Assembly: GCA_025359005.1 (NCBI GenBank)
Contig: JANYHP010000528.1
Span: 1-28,384 of the forward strand
Reading direction: 5' to 3'
DNA length: 28,384 nt
Origin: Hyphomicrobiaceae bacterium
GTDB taxonomy: Bacteria; Pseudomonadota; Alphaproteobacteria; Rhizobiales; Hyphomicrobiaceae
Of this stretch, positions 25,347 to 28,384 are shown one piece after another; within the stretch, counting starts at the first letter, position 1; each line of letters opens with the position of its first letter. The notes below the pieces were generated by a model. The model had not been told where the DNA came from. It worked only from the letters and a program-made list of their open reading frames with translations, and searched no databases. The position numbers and the translations under genes were made by a program.

Positions 25347-26279
25347 GTGAAACCGGGACAGACAGGGATGCCGACAGGCGGCTATGGCTGGGACCAGCCG
25401 ACGCCCCCGCATGCCGGTTTTTCCCCTGCCCCTCAGGCGCCGCTGTTCGACGCTGAGCTCGGCCAGATCTTCATCAAGATGCGGAGTTTCCTTGGCGTCG
25501 GCCTGTGGGACATGGCGCGGATGGTCAATGCCGAACCGGCTGCCATCGCTAATCTCGAAGCCGGGGCCCTTGATGCGCTACCGGCTTGGCCAGAGCTCAC
25601 TCGTCTGGTCGACGCTTATGCGACGCTGACGGGCGTCGACGCGCAGCCCATCCTGGCGCGGCTGTTGCGCGCGCAATCGCCGACCGGTCCGGCTGGCGGC
25701 ACGACCGCGGCCGCGCCGATGGTGATGATGACGCCGGTCCGAACACAAACGACACAGCCACATTTTCAGGACCGCCCCGCGCAGCCCCAGCCGGCCTGGG
25801 TTGACACGCGACCGGCCAGCGCCGGATTGGCGCGCCAGCTCAGCCCGCCTGGCCGCAACACCGCACTGGCGGACGTTTCGACCGTGCCGACTGCGGCACG
25901 GCGGCCGCTGCCAGGCCAACGCAATGGGGCGCTGGCAGTTGACGCCGAGGTTGTCCGGCCGGGTGGGGCGAAATTGGGCCGCTTCGCGCGTGCGGCCGGA
26001 TCGACGGCACGCGGGCTGCACCGGTCGGTTCGTGGGCGCGCGGCGAGCCTCGGCATCGTGGCTGGCGTGCCGGCGATGTTGCTGGCGCTCGGCTGGCTGT
26101 CGCCGGCCCTCCTGTACGCGGCCGTCTCGCCGTTGCCACAGGCGATTGCCGCCCCGGTGGTGTGGTGCGTCGATCACGTGGTGACGTGGGTGGCGCCGAC
26201 GCGCGAAGGGCTGACCTGGATCGACATCGGCGACCCGCGCCTGCGCAAGGCCGACCGGCTTCCCGAGCGCGGTCGTTAG
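25347..26279 (+). CDS. RodZ-like helix-turn-helix membrane protein, function uncertain
   Basis: 310 residues from GTG 25347 (AGGA about 8 nt upstream); ATG 25368 and TTG 25344 are alternatives. An HTH-type domain lies at about 33-100 (ELGQIFIKMRSFLGVGLWDM, then a turn at MVNAEPAAIANLEAGALDAL), which is the arrangement of the RodZ/HTH_25 N-terminus. A long Pro/Gln/Arg-rich linker (about 105-220) follows, then one membrane helix (VAGVPAMLLALGWLSPALLY, near 232-252) and a short tail with TWIDIGDPRLRKADRLPE. RodZ couples the MreB cytoskeleton to cell-wall growth; the short periplasmic part here differs from E. coli RodZ, so this is a relative, not a proven orthologue. It is directly upstream of prfA on the same strand, about 97 bp apart. 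Confidence 0.65.
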   Translation: MKPGQTGMPTGGYGWDQPTPPHAGFSPAPQAPLFDAELGQIFIKMRSFLGVGLWDMARMVNAEPAAIANLEAGALDALPAWPELTRLVDAYATLTGVDAQPILARLLRAQSPTGPAGGTTAAAPMVMMTPVRTQTTQPHFQDRPAQPQPAWVDTRPASAGLARQLSPPGRNTALADVSTVPTAARRPLPGQRNGALAVDAEVVRPGGAKLGRFARAAGSTARGLHRSVRGRAASLGIVAGVPAMLLALGWLSPALLYAAVSPLPQAIAAPVVWCVDHVVTWVAPTREGLTWIDIGDPRLRKADRLPERGR

Positions 26280-26376
26280 CGACCCGACACCCACCGCATC
26301 GCCACCGCTTCCATCAGTGACAGATCGGACCGCCTGAGCTGGCCTTCTTATTCTGTCCTTTCCCGGTTACTCCTCC

Positions 26377-27453
26377 ATGTCGTCCGTCCCTGCCGCCAAG
26401 CTCGACCGTCTGGTCGATCGATGGAAAACGATCCAGGCCGAACTCAACAGCGGCGTCGAACAGGCGCGCTTCGTCACGCTGTCGAAGGAATTCGCCGAAC
26501 TCAATCCGGTTGTCGCGACGATCAACAGCCTGCGTCGCACCGAGGCCGAACTTGCCGACGCGCGCGCGCTGGCCAAGGGCCGCGACGAAGAGTTTGCCGA
26601 GCTGGCTGAAGCGGAATTGCCGGAGCTTGAAGCCCGCCTCGCAAAGCTCGAGCACGACTTGCGCATCCACCTGCTGCCCAGGGACGTGGCCGACGAGCGA
26701 AGCGCCATCATCGAAGTGCGGGCGGGTACTGGCGGGGACGAGGCTGCGCTGTTTGCCGCCGATCTGCTGCGCATGTACGTGCGCTTCGCCGAGCTGCAGG
26801 GCTGGAAAACAGAGATCATCAGCGAGAGCGAGAACGCGCTCGGCGGCTACAAGGAAGTGATCGCGTCAATCACGGGGAAAGGCGTGTTCGCCAAGCTGAA
26901 ATTCGAATCTGGCGTGCACCGCGTGCAGCGTGTGCCGGCGACGGAAGCGTCGGGGCGCATTCACACCTCGGCGGCAACCGTTGCGGTGTTGCCAGAGGCG
27001 GAAGAGGTCGATCTGGTCATCCGGCCCGAGGATCTGCGGATCGACACCATGCGGGCGGGCGGCGCCGGCGGCCAGCACGTCAACAAGACCGAATCCGCCG
27101 TGCGTATCGTGCACATCCCAACCGGGCTGATGGTCGTCTCGATGGAGAAATCGCAGCATCAGAACCGGCGACTGGCCATGCAGGTGCTGCGGTCGCGGCT
27201 CTATGAGTTGGAACGTCGGCGCACGGCGGACGCGCGCGCGGCCCAGCGCAAGGACCAGGTGGGCTCCGGCGACCGTTCGCAGCGCATCCGCACGTACAGT
27301 TTTCCGCAAGGCCGCGTCACCGACCATCGGATCAATATGACCCTGCACAAGCTGCCGCAGGTTCTCGAAGGCCCCGGTCTCGAGGAACTGGTGGACGCGC
27401 TCAGCGCCAACCACCAGGCGACGCTGCTTGCCGAGCTCGACACCCATGGCTGA
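26377..27453 (+). CDS. prfA: Peptide chain release factor 1 (RF1)
   Basis: 358 residues, the standard RF1 length. RF1 recognises UAG and UAA in the ribosomal A site and releases the finished peptide. Seen: the tripeptide anticodon PAT at 187-189 ([14 protein letters not shown]), and the peptidyl-hydrolysis motif GGQ at 231-233 inside [21 protein letters not shown]-type RF2 features (SPF) are absent. The glutamine of GGQ is the target of PrmC, whose gene follows at once and overlaps by 8 nt. The start is the ATG after a TTACTCCTCC stretch; no strong Shine-Dalgarno is seen. Confidence 0.97.
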   Translation: MSSVPAAKLDRLVDRWKTIQAELNSGVEQARFVTLSKEFAELNPVVATINSLRRTEAELADARALAKGRDEEFAELAEAELPELEARLAKLEHDLRIHLLPRDVADERSAIIEVRAGTGGDEAALFAADLLRMYVRFAELQGWKTEIISESENALGGYKEVIASITGKGVFAKLKFESGVHRVQRVPATEASGRIHTSAATVAVLPEAEEVDLVIRPEDLRIDTMRAGGAGGQHVNKTESAVRIVHIPTGLMVVSMEKSQHQNRRLAMQVLRSRLYELERRRTADARAAQRKDQVGSGDRSQRIRTYSFPQGRVTDHRINMTLHKLPQVLEGPGLEELVDALSANHQATLLAELDTHG

Positions 27454-28345
27454 CCCCAATGTCGGCGACACACGCTGGCGCACAGCACTGGTCGCGACCA
27501 TCGAAGCGCTGCGTCCCACGGAGGGCGACGATGCCCCCGCCGCCGCGCGGCGCCTGCTGGCATCTGCGATGGGCGCGGAGTGGCTGGACCTGGTCAAAGA
27601 TCCGGGCCGGACCTTGTCCATGGCCGATGCGGATCGCTTGGCCGCCCACGTCGCACGGCGCCTGACCGGCGAGCCGGTTGCGCGCATCATGGGGACGCGC
27701 GGCTTCTACGGCCGCGATTTCGAAATCACGCGCGCGACCCTCGATCCGCGCCCGGAGAGCGAAACGCTGATCGACGCCGCGCTCGCGCACGTCAGCAACC
27801 GATGGATGCGTGGTGCCGGCCTGGACATTCTCGATATCGGCACCGGCAGCGGCTGTCTGCTGGTCTCGTTGCTGGCGGAATTGCCGGAAGCGCGCGGCGT
27901 CGGGGTCGATCCGTCGGCGGACGCCCTGGCCGTCGCCAGCCGGAACGCCGCGCGCCTGGGCGTGGGTGATCGCGCGCAGTGGCACGAGGGACGGTTTGAA
28001 GTCCTGGCGCGCGAACTCGGACGACGCTTCCCCCTCATCGTCTCCAACCCGCCCTACATCGCCCGGCACGAAATCGCATCGCTCGACCGCGACGTGCGCG
28101 ATTTCGACCCGCACCTGGCGCTTGATGGTGGCGATGATGGCCTGTTCGTGTATCGGGCCATCGCAGCCGCGCTCGCAGACGTCGCCGCTGCCGGCTTGCT
28201 GCTGCTTGAGATCGGAGAAACGCAATCCGATGATGTTATTGATATTTTCATGACATCTCCGCTCCGGGCCAGACTTGGGAAGGCTGTCACGCTGGTTGAT
28301 CTGGCGGCAAAACCCCGCTGCGTGGCTTTTGAGATACGGGATTGA
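27446..28345 (+). CDS. prmC: Release factor glutamine N5-methyltransferase PrmC (HemK)
   Basis: 299 residues from ATG 27446, which lies 8 nt inside prfA in another frame; a frame start at 27428 is less likely. PrmC methylates the GGQ glutamine of RF1 and RF2, increasing termination efficiency. Seen: an N-terminal helical domain with [19 protein letters not shown] (the RF-binding hallmark), [11 protein letters not shown], the SAM motif [15 protein letters not shown], and the catalytic NPPY at 201-204 in [12 protein letters not shown]. The overlap with prfA couples enzyme and substrate in one transcript, as in most bacteria. The last 39 bases of the window after its stop show no further gene. 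Confidence 0.96.
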   Translation: MADPNVGDTRWRTALVATIEALRPTEGDDAPAAARRLLASAMGAEWLDLVKDPGRTLSMADADRLAAHVARRLTGEPVARIMGTRGFYGRDFEITRATLDPRPESETLIDAALAHVSNRWMRGAGLDILDIGTGSGCLLVSLLAELPEARGVGVDPSADALAVASRNAARLGVGDRAQWHEGRFEVLARELGRRFPLIVSNPPYIARHEIASLDRDVRDFDPHLALDGGDDGLFVYRAIAAALADVAAAGLLLLEIGETQSDDVIDIFMTSPLRARLGKAVTLVDLAAKPRCVAFEIRD

Positions 28346-28384
28346 CCATAGGGAAAAACAACGCTTGGAATTTGCAGCGTTTCC

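Overview
The window is a GC-rich stretch from an alphaproteobacterium, most likely a member of the Hyphomicrobiales (Rhizobiales). The best pointers are a SciP (DUF1153) cell-cycle regulator, a phosphatidylethanolamine N-methyltransferase of the Rhodobacter/rhizobial PmtA type, the prfA-prmC pair, a long alphaproteobacterial GlnD, and an intergenic palindrome (about 6669-6733) of a type I remember as common in rhizobial genomes. The order is inferred; no rRNA or species marker is present. I see no tRNA, rRNA, CRISPR array, insertion sequence or phage gene.

Region 1 (1-6664) is a tightly packed catabolic operon on the + strand. It holds the 3' end of an isocitrate lyase/PEP mutase-family gene, a hydantoinase B/oxoprolinase subunit, a hydantoinase A/oxoprolinase subunit, an isochorismatase-fold protein whose catalytic cysteine is replaced by glycine, and a two-subunit aconitase-family hydratase (LeuC-like and LeuD-like). 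Every junction is a 1-4 nt overlap or a 3 nt gap. Read as a pathway, this suggests ATP-dependent opening of a cyclic imide or lactam (or a related carboxylation), processing of the product to a substituted maleate/cis-aconitate-type diacid, hydration to a substituted malate by LeuCD, and aldol cleavage by the lyase to a 2-oxoacid plus a small acid. I do not know this exact gene combination as a described pathway; it is the most interesting item here.

Region 2 (6665-11613) is mixed. A rhizobial-type palindromic repeat comes first, followed by a CaiB/BaiF CoA-transferase, a SleB-type cell-wall hydrolase with a membrane anchor, a tandem MaoC double-hotdog protein on the - strand, and a PhzF-family isomerase. 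The CoA-transferase, MaoC and PhzF proteins could extend the catabolism of region 1, but they are not in the same operon.

Region 3 (11614-17176) is mainly on the - strand. It has two small secreted proteins of unknown function with paired cysteines, a nested palindromic intergenic element between them, and a small operon reading HIT protein, RsmC-like methyltransferase, UvrB. UvrB carries long extra N- and C-terminal tails.

Region 4 (17300-28384) is housekeeping: a small putative membrane protein, glnD (nitrogen/PII signalling), sciP with a CtrA-like site in its promoter region, mnmA (tRNA 2-thiolation), pmtA-like lipid methyltransferase, a secreted cyclophilin with a clear terminator, an EamA/DMT transporter, a RodZ-like helix-turn-helix membrane protein, and the translation-termination pair prfA-prmC. 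The change from accessory catabolism to core genes falls near 11.6-11.8 kb.
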